Shown here: piece after piece, positions 1 through 8,185 of the stretch
Layout of the letters: each line of letters opens with the position of its first letter
Position numbering within the stretch: the first letter of the stretch is position 1
Source of the DNA: Hyphomicrobiales bacterium
GTDB lineage: Bacteria > Pseudomonadota > Alphaproteobacteria > Rhizobiales > Rhizobiaceae
Direction: 5' to 3'
Length of the DNA stretch: 51,217 nt
NCBI GenBank assembly: GCA_900473185.1
Contig: UCKU01000033.1
Span: forward strand, 1-51,217
Notes under the pieces: generated by a model
Database searches by the model: none
What the model saw: only the letters and a program-made list of their open reading frames with translations
Told to the model about the DNA's origin: nothing
Program-made: the position numbers and the translations under genes

Positions 1-2432
1 GCCCCTTCCACGCCGAGGAGACGCCCTCCTTCACCATCTTCAGGGGGCAGGATGGCATCGAGCGCTTCCATTGTTTCGGTTGCGGCGCCGGCGGCGATGT
101 CCTGGATTTCGTGCGGCAGATCAAGGGCGTTGATCTCGCGGAAGCCATCCGCATTCTCAATGGCAACAGCCATCCCGATCGCGTCAGCCATATCAGGCAG
201 GACATAAGCCCACGCACGCCGCAGCTGCGCGATCCCTACGAGAGCATCACACCGCTGACGCCTCCATCCGAGCCGGTCAGATCAGGCGAGCGCATCCGCC
301 TTTATAATCCCAAGCGCAAGGGCGACCGCTCCGAATGGGGCTCGTTTGCTCCCTCCATGGTCTTTCCCTATCGGCAGGCCGATGGCGCGCTGATCGGCTA
401 TGTGCTGCGCCATGACCTGCGCGATGGGACCAAGGAAACGCCGATGGTCATGTTTGCCCGTCTGCCCGACGGCAAGGAGACCTGGTGCCGCTACCCCTTC
501 CCCAAGCCGCGCCCGCTCTACGGCCTCGAAGCTCTCGGCAAGACGAAACAGGTGATTGTCGTCGAAGGCGAAAAATGCCGCGACAGGCTGGCGCAGAAAT
601 CCGGCCGCACCGTGCTTTCCTGGGCCGGCGGCACGCAGGGCGTCAAACACACGGACTGGTCGCCGCTATCGGGCCGCGATGTGGTGATCTGGCCGGATTT
701 CGATACGCCCGGCCTTTCGACCGCGGATGAGATCGCCGCCATCCTCTCGGCGCTTGGCGCGCGCGTCCGGCTGACGGGTTTTACCGATGCCGGGGCCGCT
801 TCCGATCTCGGCCATTTCACCTATTCCGACTGGCAGGCGGGCCGCCTTCCCTGCCGCGGCTGGGATAGTGCCGATGCCGTCGATGCCGGCTGGACGCGCC
901 TCGAGCTCGATGCTTTCATGCGCGCCACCATCCGCCGCCATGCGCCCGCCCCGGTCGAGCCGCCGCCATCGGCAGAAGAGCCGGACCAGCACGCGCCCAA
1001 GGCGCCGCCACAGGGCGTCGACGGCATAGACGGCATGCCGGAATGGTTTCCGAGCCAGCCTTTCGGCTCCGAAGTCTGGCTGGCGCGCATTTTCGACGAG
1101 CATCTGGCAAAGGCCTGCGGCGGGCGGATCGTCCGCGCCGACGGCAGGTTCTGGGCCTATGGCCCCTCCGCCTGGCGCCCCATTCCCGAACAGAAGATCC
1201 GCCTTGCCATGCATGCCTTCGATGCTGTCGGCATCGGCCCGAAGGAAAAGCCGCTGAAGCTCGGCAGGCATATGATCGACGGCATTCTCAACGAGTTCGG
1301 CACACGCATTGCCGAAGCCGGCTTCTTCGGCAACCCCGCCATCGGCGTCAACGCGCTGAACTGCACCATTACCCTGGATGAGACCGGCAAGGTGATCTGC
1401 CGCCCCCATGACCCGGATGACCGCTTCCGTTTCACAATCGCCGCGGACTACAACCTCCACACCGAAAGCCATCCGCCCGAGGGATCGCTGCTGCATAAAT
1501 TGCTCCACGGCGCCTTCCAGGGCGATCCCGATGCTGCCGACAAGATCAGCCTCGTGGCCGAAATGCTGGGAGCGGCCGCTTTCGGCCTTGCCACCCGCAT
1601 CCGCCAGCCGAAGGCCTTCATCCTGCTCGGCGAGACGGCCAGCAACGGCAAATCCACCATCGCCGCGCTCTTCCGCGCGCTGCTGCCGGAGGGCGCCGTC
1701 TCCTCCATCTCGCCCGCCTTCTTCAATGATGAGAAGCGCATCATCAATCTCGCCGGCAAGGCGGCGAACGTCGCCGACGAGCTGAGTGCGGCGGCCATAT
1801 CAGGCGAGGAATTCAAGGCGGCCGTGACCGGCAACCCGATCGAAGGCCGCAGCCTCTACAAGGATGTCCAGAGCTTCATCCCCCGCGCGCTCCACTGCTT
1901 CACGACAAATACCCTGCCCCGCTTCAACGGCGGTATCGACCGGGGGCTGCGCCGCCGCCTCGTCGTCATCCAGTTCAACCGCAGCATTCCCGAGCATGAG
2001 GTCATCCCCGATATTGCCGAGCGCATCGCAAAGGAAGAGCTGGAACTGCTGCTCGGCTTTGCCGTGTCAGGCGCCCAGCGGCTGAAGCGCAACGGCGGCT
2101 ACACCATGCCCGAAAGCTCGAAGGAGGCGCTGAATGCCTGGCTGCTGCTCGACCCGCTCAACGAATGGTTCGATATCCGCGTCGAGCCGGCGCAGAACGA
2201 ACCCACAGGCGGCTGGCTGCGCACCGCAAAACTCTTCGAGGATTTCCGCAAATGGGCGATCGACCAGGGCTACCGCGAAAGCTTCCTGCCGCCCGTCAAC
2301 ACCTTCTCCCAGCGCCTGAAATCCATGCCCGATGTGCGCCTGGTGCGGTTTGCAAACGGCACGGTGGCGCAAGGGGTGCTGCTGAAGGAAAGTACGCTGA
2401 TGGGATCAGCCAGCTACGCCGACGTCTTCTGA
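1..2432 (+). CDS. DnaG-like primase / P4-type helicase (5' end outside window)
   Basis: The frame is open from base 3, so the gene starts upstream of the window; 809 residues are visible. The first residues form the end of a CHC2-type zinc ribbon (motif HCFGCGAGGD). A Toprim-like segment follows, with VIVVEGEKC at nt 552-580 and the acidic DFDTPG at nt 697-715. The C-terminal half is a D5/P4-family helicase with a Walker A motif GETASNGKST near nt 1630-1660. Zinc ribbon, Toprim and helicase in one chain is the architecture of phage and plasmid primase-helicases, which prime and unwind DNA at an element's own origin. No integrase or capsid gene is visible, so this is either the edge of a prophage or plasmid-like element or a remnant. 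A stand-alone host primase is unlikely because of the fused helicase. Confidence 0.88.
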   Translation, partial: PFHAEETPSFTIFRGQDGIERFHCFGCGAGGDVLDFVRQIKGVDLAEAIRILNGNSHPDRVSHIRQDISPRTPQLRDPYESITPLTPPSEPVRSGERIRLYNPKRKGDRSEWGSFAPSMVFPYRQADGALIGYVLRHDLRDGTKETPMVMFARLPDGKETWCRYPFPKPRPLYGLEALGKTKQVIVVEGEKCRDRLAQKSGRTVLSWAGGTQGVKHTDWSPLSGRDVVIWPDFDTPGLSTADEIAAILSALGARVRLTGFTDAGAASDLGHFTYSDWQAGRLPCRGWDSADAVDAGWTRLELDAFMRATIRRHAPAPVEPPPSAEEPDQHAPKAPPQGVDGIDGMPEWFPSQPFGSEVWLARIFDEHLAKACGGRIVRADGRFWAYGPSAWRPIPEQKIRLAMHAFDAVGIGPKEKPLKLGRHMIDGILNEFGTRIAEAGFFGNPAIGVNALNCTITLDETGKVICRPHDPDDRFRFTIAADYNLHTESHPPEGSLLHKLLHGAFQGDPDAADKISLVAEMLGAAAFGLATRIRQPKAFILLGETASNGKSTIAALFRALLPEGAVSSISPAFFNDEKRIINLAGKAANVADELSAAAISGEEFKAAVTGNPIEGRSLYKDVQSFIPRALHCFTTNTLPRFNGGIDRGLRRRLVVIQFNRSIPEHEVIPDIAERIAKEELELLLGFAVSGAQRLKRNGGYTMPESSKEALNAWLLLDPLNEWFDIRVEPAQNEPTGGWLRTAKLFEDFRKWAIDQGYRESFLPPVNTFSQRLKSMPDVRLVRFANGTVAQGVLLKESTLMGSASYADVF

Positions 2433-2837
2433 GACGCAGAGATGGACGGCCGCGAGATGCAATATTTTCACGGCCGGGTTTTCGATCAACGGCCATAACA
2501 GTCTCGCGTAAAAATTGACTCGCCTTCCGCCGGGAGATGTGACCATGTGCATAGCTGGTCGGCTCTTCTATCCAGCCAGCGAAGCTGTGCTTTTTGGAGC
2601 CCGCCCACCCCCTGCGGCAGGCTCGTTCCGAACCGCGAGCGCCCGGTACCCAACCGAGAACCACATCATGTGGTGGGCTTTGCCGTCAGTGTCGCGCTTG
2701 CTGAGCCTCGGCGGCTGTTTTTTGGCTAATCGCCTGCAGTCTGCTCTTGCCCCGGCATCAGCATCAAAGCCGGCAAGAAGACATGGCCAGCAAGACGACA
2801 TGGCCAACAAGAAGATATGGAATGGAAGAGAAATAGC
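2433..2837. other. Gene-free 405-bp stretch with repeat and hairpin
   Basis: No convincing coding sequence. It holds a 13-bp palindrome (CCACATCATGTGG, 2661-2673), a weak hairpin followed by six T (stem AGCC/GGCT, 2704-2723) that could end a small transcript, and the 17-bp tandem repeat at 2773-2822. A small RNA is possible but unproven. Confidence 0.4.
2773..2822. repeat. 17-bp tandem repeat, about 2.9 copies
   Basis: The unit GCAAGAAGACATGGCCA occurs at 2773-2789, with one change at 2790-2806, and in a decayed third copy from 2807. It lies just upstream of the start codon at 2838 and supplies several out-of-phase ATG triplets. Confidence 0.75.
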
Positions 2838-3065
2838 ATGTCCTCACGCCAGGATCTCGACCGCATATTGTTTGACCGCATCTGGGATCTCGGCGCCCAG
2901 GCGGTGAAGGATGAACACCTGTCGGCGCTCGCCTATGCGACCGTCACCAAGCCGACCTTGGAAGAATATCAGGAGAGTCACGGCCCCCTGCAGGCCGATC
3001 TCATAAAGGTCATCCAACTCGGCATCCTGAAGCTTCGTGAGAGAGGCGAATTGCAGGAGCCGTAA
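2838..3065 (+). CDS. Small hypothetical protein (75 aa)
   Basis: Not recognised. The protein is acidic, probably helical and soluble, with no signal peptide or membrane segment. The ATG at 2838 follows the purine-rich stretch GGAAGAGAAATAGC, a usable ribosome site; an in-frame ATG at 2817 lies within the tandem repeat and looks worse. It sits between a primase-helicase and a phage-type muramidase on the same strand, so it may belong to the same mobile element. No function can be assigned. Confidence 0.55.
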   Translation: MSSRQDLDRILFDRIWDLGAQAVKDEHLSALAYATVTKPTLEEYQESHGPLQADLIKVIQLGILKLRERGELQEP

Positions 3066-3532
3066 GCCTGTAGCTTCGAGGCTCGGCGGCTCTGCTGCTG
3101 CCGAGCGAAACGCGGCACTTTCCGCTCCGATCGCAGAAGGCAACGGCGATCACCTGTCGATCGTCATGGAAGTGCGCCCCGCACAGGCATCTCCAGCGCG
3201 GCATTCCAGTCCTGCGAACCATCCCATAGCTCTATTTGATTAGGCCTTTTTGCGGAACGATATCTCAAGATCGTGGTTCTGTTACAGGCCCTCAAAAAGC
3301 CGGCCGCCGCGCCCCACTCTGTTCTCCTGTAACGGAGGCGGCGGTCACTCTTCCCACCCGGAAATCAAGGCTGCCACCCATTCTTACAGCGATGGGAGTC
3401 CTTCCCAATCGCCCGGGGGAGAGTGTGACTGCGCGGGCCGGATCGCCAGGCGTTCCGCCTGAGATCGTCATGCAACAGGCACAACTGTTGCCATCCGAAG
3501 CTGGTCGCGATCCACAAAACAAGGAACGCGGC
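3066..3532. other. Gene-free stretch upstream of the muramidase
   Basis: The downstream reading frame stays open back to 3236, but residues before 3533 are Pro/Arg-rich, low-complexity and unlike the mature domain, and no ribosome site precedes them. I treat the interval as non-coding. No promoter or known repeat was recognised. Confidence 0.4.
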
Positions 3533-4330
3533 ATGACCAGCGCGAACTTCCCCGAATGCCTCTCGATCACTCTGCGATCCGAAGGCGGCCTCTCCCTCGA
3601 GCGCAGCGATCCCGGCAACTGGACCGGCGGCAAGATCGGCAAGGGCACGCTGAAAGGCACCAAATACGGCATCTCGGCCGCAGCCTTCCCCAATCTCGAC
3701 ATCCGCAATCTAACGCTCGACGACATCAAACCCATCTACAAGGCCAAATACTGGGACGAAATCGGCGGCGACACCCTGCCCCCAGGCTTCGACCTCGCCA
3801 CCTTCGACTACGCCGTCAACTCCGGCCCCGCCCGCGCGCTGCGTGACGCCCAAACCGTCATCGGCGCCCCCGCCGACGGCAAACCCGGCCCCCTCACCCG
3901 GACCAAGGCCGCAACTGCTGGCACCAGGGAAATCAAAGCCCTCTGCGCAAGGCGGCTGAGCTTCATGCAAAGCCTGGCGATCTGGAAAACCTACGGCAAA
4001 GGCTGGTCGGCGCGCGTGGCGAAGATCGAGGCGAAAGCCGTTGCGATGTATCTCCGTGGGCAGCCGGGCGTGGATGTGAAGGCGGCACTGGCGGATGAGG
4101 CAAGCAAGGCGGAGAAGACGGCCGGAACGCTGCAGAAGGCAGGCGCTGCGATTGCGGTCTCGGCGTCGGGTGGGGCCGGAACGGGTGCAGTGCTGCCGAC
4201 GGAGCCGAATTTGCTGGTGCTTGGTGGAGTGATGCTGGCTGGGCTGGTCGTGGCGGGTGTGCTGGTGGTGAAAGCAGTGCGGGCGAAAGAACGTGCAAGA
4301 GCCTATCAGCAAACGGCAGAGGCGCAATGA
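3533..4330 (+). CDS. GH108-type muramidase (endolysin) with C-terminal membrane anchor
   Basis: 265 aa from the ATG at 3533, which follows AAGGAACGCGGC. The N-terminal domain (residues about 5-95) resembles glycoside hydrolase family 108: SEGG near residue 17 with the presumed catalytic Glu, then DPGNWTGG and a KYGIS motif. This is followed by a peptidoglycan-binding-like region (FDYAVNSGPARALRDAQ, then RTKAA). GH108 enzymes cleave the glycan backbone of peptidoglycan and are found as phage endolysins and as secreted muramidases. Unusually, the chain ends with a hydrophobic helix (residues about 227-246) and a basic tail, suggesting C-tail anchoring in the inner membrane. It is probably part of the same mobile-element remnant as the primase. 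Confidence 0.82.
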   Translation: MTSANFPECLSITLRSEGGLSLERSDPGNWTGGKIGKGTLKGTKYGISAAAFPNLDIRNLTLDDIKPIYKAKYWDEIGGDTLPPGFDLATFDYAVNSGPARALRDAQTVIGAPADGKPGPLTRTKAATAGTREIKALCARRLSFMQSLAIWKTYGKGWSARVAKIEAKAVAMYLRGQPGVDVKAALADEASKAEKTAGTLQKAGAAIAVSASGGAGTGAVLPTEPNLLVLGGVMLAGLVVAGVLVVKAVRAKERARAYQQTAEAQ

Positions 4331-4408
4331 ACTGCTGAAAAACTGCCGGCCGCCTCGCGGACAGCCCGACCAACTTCAAACCAGTGATAGAAAAAACGCA
4401 GGAACCCT

Positions 4409-4481
4409 CAAAGTATATTTCCCGCGTAACGAGAATCAAAATAAGGATACGGCGCTTATCACATTATATTGAGGGATAATA
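4409..4481. repeat. Duplicated upstream region shared with 7621-7710
   Basis: The block TTCCCGCG...CGAGAATCAAAATAA, then a variable part, then ATTGAGGGATAAT-ATGCGCGC, occurs before both lipoprotein genes. Conservation of non-coding bases between the paralogues suggests a retained promoter and ribosome site (GAGGGATAAT). Confidence 0.6.
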
Positions 4482-4823
4482 ATGCGCGCCTATATTGCAA
4501 TGACACTGATCGCCACCGGATTGCTCACCGGCTGCGTGCCGACCGAGAAGCAATATGATGCAGCTGTCAGAGTGTTGCGCGGCAGCGAGCGTGAGAGAAA
4601 CGGGCTTTTGGACGAGTGCATAAGGCGCCTCGGCTTTTCCGACAAGAGGGCCCGCCATAACGCCGCTGTCGTGATGAACGTGGCAGAGAAGGACGCTCCG
4701 AAAATTGCCTGCAGCCGATACACGAAAGCGATCGTTTCCGGTAGCGTAACCTATCAGGACATGCTCGACATCCAGAACCGCCGCTATACCCCGAAGCTGA
4801 TCAAGATTTTCCAGGGCCGATAG
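4482..4823 (+). CDS. Small lipoprotein, paralogue A (113 aa)
   Basis: A signal peptide with lipobox LTGC puts the lipidated Cys at residue 18, so the mature part is a small periplasm-facing lipoprotein. The family is not recognised. Two further Cys residues (in DECI and IACS) could form a disulfide. The gene has a close paralogue of identical length at 7711-8052. The N-terminus, the NAAVVMNVAEKDAP segment and the C-terminal NRRYTPKL...KIFQGR are nearly the same in both. The upstream region is also shared (see the repeat at 4409-4481), and each gene is followed by a GC-rich hairpin. This points to duplication of a whole transcription unit. Confidence 0.8.
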   Translation: MRAYIAMTLIATGLLTGCVPTEKQYDAAVRVLRGSERERNGLLDECIRRLGFSDKRARHNAAVVMNVAEKDAPKIACSRYTKAIVSGSVTYQDMLDIQNRRYTPKLIKIFQGR

Positions 4824-4850
4824 GCTGACCGCCTGTCACCCCTGCCCTTC

Positions 4851-4883
4851 CACGCCCGCTATTTTGACGACAAGGCGGGCGTG
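4851..4883 (+). terminator. Hairpin after lipoprotein A
   Basis: A perfect 9-bp stem CACGCCCGC (4851-4859) / GCGGGCGTG (4875-4883) starts 27 bases after the stop codon. No T-run follows, so intrinsic termination is uncertain; it may only stabilise the 3' end. Lipoprotein B has an analogous hairpin at 8088-8119. Confidence 0.45.
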
Positions 4884-4910
4884 ATCGCCGGTGTCACAAC
4901 TCCGGCAAAG

Positions 4911-4995
4911 CTGCGCGGCGGTTTCGCACCCGGAACTGCGTGAAACAAAGAGATAGAGCATCTTCATGATTCGAATAAAAACGGAAATGCTCTAG
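4911..4995. repeat. RIME-like rhizobial palindromic repeat (partial)
   Basis: The sequence CCCGGAACTGCGTGAAACAA, then AGAGATAGAGCAT, then ATGCTCTA resembles the right half of the Rhizobium-specific intergenic mosaic elements. TAGAGCAT (4954-4961) pairs with ATGCTCTA (4987-4994). A related element is at 22807-22870. Confidence 0.65.
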
Positions 4996-5063
4996 ATTAC
5001 CCGTAATGGCCTGTTCGGCGACCGCGTCGCCATCTGGATGCGCCACCTTTCGAAGGAGCGCGC

Positions 5064-5342
5064 ATGAAAAAACCGAAGCGTATTGAAGAGATGAGTACAG
5101 AGGAGCGCGCCGATACGCTGCGGCGGCTGAGCCAGACGCTGCATTTTTCGGCGATCGTCGCCAGGCAGGCAGGCGACATGCTCTGCAAGCCGCTGGAGGA
5201 GTTGGCCGACAGGCTACTGCGCGATGGCGCGGCAATATCGACCGATCGCTCCGAAGTCGCCATTGACGTCATTGCCGAGGCCATGAACCTGCTCGGGCGC
5301 TTCGAGCTGAGCCATTCAGGCAACAAGTCGACATTGCATTAA
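5064..5342 (+). CDS. Small hypothetical protein, paralogue A (92 aa)
   Basis: Starts at an ATG 6 nt after a GAAGGAG ribosome site. It is soluble, helical and charged, with no signal peptide. It aligns over its whole length with the protein at 5850-6134: MSTEER/MSLEER, then L-FSA-I/V-AR-Q-GD, then EAMNLLGRFELSH/EAITLLGNFQMAH. Both sit in the same island as the duplicated lipoproteins. The family is not recognised and no function is proposed. Confidence 0.72.
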   Translation: MKKPKRIEEMSTEERADTLRRLSQTLHFSAIVARQAGDMLCKPLEELADRLLRDGAAISTDRSEVAIDVIAEAMNLLGRFELSHSGNKSTLH

Positions 5343-5395
5343 CCCCGAGGTCGCTTGCGATCCCCGGGGTCGCCCTCCTGCGATCCCCGAGGTCG
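5343..5395. repeat. Short direct repeats CCCCGRGGTCG, three copies
   Basis: Copies start at 5343, 5362 and 5385, directly after a stop codon. A different short repeat with the same GATC/GGTCG flavour lies after another stop codon at 24181. Possibly slipped-strand expansions. Confidence 0.6.
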
Positions 5396-5567
5396 ATCCG
5401 AGGGATGCGCCGAGCTGCATCCGGAAGGGCGCAACGGCCCTTGTAAAAGCCCGCCAAAAGCCTAGTTTGAATAGGATAAAGTTTGTCCTAGCGCGCGTCG
5501 GCGCCGAGCCAAATCCCCTCTCTCGACAAGCCCGTTGCGGGCCTGTCCACCGGCGTTAGGAAACCCC

Positions 5568-5810
5568 ATGGCAGCCACCAAAGAGCGCTTTTTCAAACAA
5601 CAGGGCCGCCCGCCCGCCCGCAAGGCCGAGGAACCGCCTCACGCGGCCTATGCAATCATGGCGACCGAGGCGCGCCAGCGCGATGCAAAGACGGCGAAGC
5701 TGCGCGCCTTGCGGCTGGAGCGTGAGGCAAGCAGCCTTCAGGAAGTGGGCGAGCCTGTCGCAGCAAAAGCCAAGCGCAAGCCTGCCGTCCGCCGCTCGCG
5801 GTATCAATAA
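5568..5810 (+). CDS. Small basic hypothetical protein (80 aa)
   Basis: ATG at 5568 after TTAGGAAACCCC; an earlier in-frame ATG at 5535 adds only Cys/Pro-rich residues and has no ribosome site. The protein is Lys/Arg/Ala-rich with a central helix (RQRDAKTAKLRALRLEREAS) likely to form a coiled coil, and a basic tail ending RRSRYQ. It may bind nucleic acid, but that is only a guess from composition. It lies between the two 92-94 aa paralogues on the same strand. Confidence 0.62.
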   Translation: MAATKERFFKQQGRPPARKAEEPPHAAYAIMATEARQRDAKTAKLRALRLEREASSLQEVGEPVAAKAKRKPAVRRSRYQ

Positions 5811-5849
5811 ACCGGTGTCATCTCCCCTGACCCCGCAAGCTCGGCTTTT

Positions 5850-6134
5850 ATGGCCATGACCACCCAGCGCCCGATAAACGATATGTCGCTCGAAGAACGC
5901 CTGGAGACCCTCAAGCTTCTGAGCGACGCGCTGCAATTCTCAGCCGTGATTGCCCGCCAGCAGGGCGACCAGACGTACAAGGCCATGGATTGTCTGGCCG
6001 AGCGCCTGCGCGCCGATGCGCAGATACTAGCGCATGATCCTTCACCGACGACCAACGCCGTCGTCATGGAGGCGATCACGCTCCTTGGCAATTTCCAGAT
6101 GGCCCATCCGGCTCGCAACAACAACAAGCATTGA
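5850..6134 (+). CDS. Small hypothetical protein, paralogue B (94 aa)
   Basis: Paralogue of the protein at 5064-5342, roughly 45 percent identical by eye, with the same MS-EER start region and the same C-terminal E-LLG-F--H motif. Either the ATG at 5850 or that at 5856 could start it; neither has a strong Shine-Dalgarno, so it may be translated less than its sister or by coupling to the preceding gene 39 bases upstream. The function is unknown. Confidence 0.68.
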   Translation: MAMTTQRPINDMSLEERLETLKLLSDALQFSAVIARQQGDQTYKAMDCLAERLRADAQILAHDPSPTTNAVVMEAITLLGNFQMAHPARNNNKH

Positions 6135-6292
6135 GCCGCTGCTGTCGGCGGGGACGGACTGGCCTGCGGTTGACGCGCCGGTCGGCCGGCTGCAAAGCCG
6201 GTGTCCTTTAATTTTGATGGTCCGAATTTTTGGATATTGAGGCGCGGCCGCGGATTTTTTATGAGAAGCTGTAGACCCAGTGCGGCGGCAAT

Positions 6293-6335
6293 AAAAAAGC
6301 GCTCAGCCACCTCGTATGGCTGAGCGCTTTTTTTT
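6293..6335. terminator. Strong bidirectional intrinsic terminator
   Basis: A perfect 12-bp stem AGCGCTCAGCCA (6298-6309) / TGGCTGAGCGCT (6317-6328) with a 7-base loop, an A-run before and an uninterrupted T-run after. It would stop transcription arriving from the small genes on the left and from the minus-strand gene on the right. Confidence 0.92.
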
Positions 6336-6359
6336 GACCTGGCGGGTGGCCCGCCGGGC

Positions 6360-6530
6360 TTATCTTCCGCGCTGTGGCTTGCGGCTTTTATCGTTCTTGT
6401 CTTTGGCTGACGACGTCTTGGCGTCCAGCGCCTGACCGAAATTCGTGCCTCCAAGGTGCCCGCCGCCGCTGGTGTTGGCCAGCTGGCGCTCGGCACGTCG
6501 AAGCAGCTGTGCTGCATCTGTCTTGCTCAT
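6360..6530 (-). CDS. Small basic hypothetical protein (56 aa)
   Basis: Starts at the ATG ending at 6530, preceded on the minus strand by GGGAGAGAACA, a good ribosome site; a longer reading to 6599 lacks one. The protein is hydrophilic, with a helical N-terminus (SKTDAAQLLRRAERQLANT), a Gly-rich middle and a Lys/Arg-rich tail (KDKNDKSRKPQRGR). Such tails suggest nucleic-acid binding or disorder. It lies downstream of cspA on the same strand with a 120-bp gap and ends just before the strong terminator. Not recognised. Confidence 0.65.
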   Translation of the reverse strand: MSKTDAAQLLRRAERQLANTSGGGHLGGTNFGQALDAKTSSAKDKNDKSRKPQRGR

Positions 6531-6650
6531 TGTTCTCTCCCGGAAAGTTGCTCGCAAATAAAAAGGCCGGGGCTGGCCCGACCTTTCCAGGGTTCGCAAG
6601 TCCGCAGTGCCAGTACATCCGTGGTCAAAGCGGGGGTGCGAGCCGATTGT

Positions 6651-6860
6651 TTATTCAGAGGCGAGGTTCTGCGCGGCGTTCTTGCCGCTGCGGGGGTCCT
6701 GCACCAGATCGAAGCTCACGGACTGGCCTTCACGCAGGAAGGACATGCCGGACTGTTCGACAGCAGAAATATGAACGAACACGTCAGGCGAGCCATCCTT
6801 AGGCGAGATGAAGCCGAAGCCCTTTGCCGTGTTAAAAAACTTTACAATACCTGTATTCAT
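6651..6860 (-). CDS. Cold-shock domain protein (CspA family)
   Basis: 69 aa, the usual length of a single cold-shock domain. It has the two RNA-binding signatures KGFGFI (RNP1) and VFVHIS (RNP2), and begins MNTGIVKFFN, typical of the family. These proteins bind single-stranded RNA or DNA and melt mRNA secondary structure in the cytoplasm. The ribosome site is GAAAGGAAAATCGTT. The AT-rich upstream region may hold a long structured leader as in other csp genes, but no specific cold box was identified. Confidence 0.96.
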   Translation of the reverse strand: MNTGIVKFFNTAKGFGFISPKDGSPDVFVHISAVEQSGMSFLREGQSVSFDLVQDPRSGKNAAQNLASE

Positions 6861-7164
6861 AACGATTTTCCTTTCAATCGCATAGAATTACTGCGCCCGC
6901 TGGATGCGAGCCGTAAATGGTCGAGCTTGAGAAGGAAGATTAGCCAATGCGCCTTTGCGCAAAAACGAAGCTAACGAAGCAAATTCGATTTATCAGAGAT
7001 AGGCTATGTTTGTGTTCATAACAAGGTAATATTTATTTTTATTCAATTATCAGCCCGTTGCCGCGTTGGTAAAATAGGCGCATGTTGGCTAGCCAGCAGC
7101 CATCTTTACGGGCGCTGTTGGTTAAGGGCATCCATACCCTGGCCCCGACCGAAAGGAGGACGCG
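6861..7164. other. AT-rich intergenic region between cspA and a divergent gene
   Basis: 304 bases with no gene. The part from 6960 to 7075 is much richer in A and T than its surroundings and must hold the promoters for minus-strand cspA and the plus-strand gene at 7165. I could not assign -35/-10 boxes with confidence. Confidence 0.5.
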
Positions 7165-7509
7165 ATGTCTTCCTCCATCCATCAGACCTTTCTCGACGGC
7201 GACGATATCAACCTGCTTTCCCGCGTGCTCAAAAGCGCCGGATATGACCAGGCCGCAGCGCCGGAACTGTTCGCACAGGCCGCCAGCAAGGCACTTGCCC
7301 TCTTCAGACGCGGCATGCGTTGCGAAGACGCATTGCTGACGGCGATAAGGATCATGCAGGACAGACAGCAGATCATGCGGAAAACAGGGAATACCGAACT
7401 TGAAAGCCGTTTCGCCATCCAGGGCCTGCCGCCGTCCAGCATCGTCATCGATGAGGCAGGAGCCAGCATCATCATTGATGCGACGGAAGAAAGCGCTGCG
7501 CGCAAATAA
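7165..7509 (+). CDS. Hypothetical protein (114 aa)
   Basis: A strong ribosome site CGAAAGGAGG lies 5 nt before the ATG. The protein is soluble, without signal peptide or membrane helix: a helical N-terminal half (LLSRVLKSAGYD through DALLTAIRIMQ) and a C-terminal half with two beta-like strands (SSIVIDEAG and ASIIIDAT). The family is not recognised. It is followed 200 bases later by lipoprotein B, with no visible terminator between. Confidence 0.75.
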   Translation: MSSSIHQTFLDGDDINLLSRVLKSAGYDQAAAPELFAQAASKALALFRRGMRCEDALLTAIRIMQDRQQIMRKTGNTELESRFAIQGLPPSSIVIDEAGASIIIDATEESAARK

Positions 7510-7710
7510 CCGGCATCTGCGCCTGGGGGTACCCTGGGGTACATTGACAACACCGCTGCCACACGCGCGTCATCCACGCCCGCAATTTTCAACTCTGTTT
7601 AGAATAAATCGAAAAATCACGCGCATATAATTCCCGCGAGGCGAGAATCAAAATAAAGAAGCCCCGCCATCACGGCACAAACGCTGCCCCATTATAATTG
7701 AGGGATAATC

Positions 7711-8052
7711 ATGCGCGCTTACATTGCAATGACATTGATTGCCACGGGACTTCTCGCCGGCTGCGCACCGAGCCAGCAGGAATATGATGCAACGGTGACG
7801 ATGCTGCAGGGCAGCCCGCGGGCACGGACCGAAGTTCTGAACATGTGCATCAAGCGCATGAGTGCAACCGATGCCGCCTGGCATCACAACGCAGCTGTCG
7901 TCATGAACGTAGCGGAGAAGGACGCCCCGCGCGTTGCCTGCAGCCGGTATCTGAAGGCCCTCGTCTCCGGTCGCGCCACCTATCAGGACACGCTCGACCT
8001 CAGCAATCGTCGCTATACCCCGAAGCTCGTCAAGATCTTCCAGGGTCGTTGA
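7711..8052 (+). CDS. Small lipoprotein, paralogue B (113 aa)
   Basis: Lipobox LAGC; about two thirds identical by eye to lipoprotein A at 4482-4823 and exactly as long. The middle of the protein has diverged most (residues about 25-60), while signal sequence, NAAVVMNVAEKDAP and the C-terminus are nearly fixed. That pattern suggests the two ends carry the conserved role and the middle may differ in binding. It shares upstream bases and a downstream hairpin with copy A. The function is unknown. Confidence 0.8.
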   Translation: MRAYIAMTLIATGLLAGCAPSQQEYDATVTMLQGSPRARTEVLNMCIKRMSATDAAWHHNAAVVMNVAEKDAPRVACSRYLKALVSGRATYQDTLDLSNRRYTPKLVKIFQGR

Positions 8053-8087
8053 GGCGCAAGACCGGTCGTCTGTCTCAACTGCCGTTC

Positions 8088-8119
8088 ACGCTCGCTGGCT
8101 TAACCGCGCCTGCGAGCGT
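8088..8119 (+). terminator. Hairpin after lipoprotein B
   Basis: Stem ACGCTCGC (8088-8095) / GCGAGCGT (8112-8119), no T-run. Same relative position as the hairpin after lipoprotein A but different bases, as expected for a selected structure after duplication. Confidence 0.45.
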
Positions 8120-8185
8120 AATTTGGCGTACCGGCCTGCAAATTCCGCCGATATCGGGCGGTGAAACGGCTCCCAGCGGCACCGC

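Noticed and set aside
666..1508. Long antisense frame (280 aa) across the primase gene
   Set aside because: High-GC antisense shadow. Composition is Gly/Ala/Arg-rich with no start site, and the plus-strand protein has clear family motifs.
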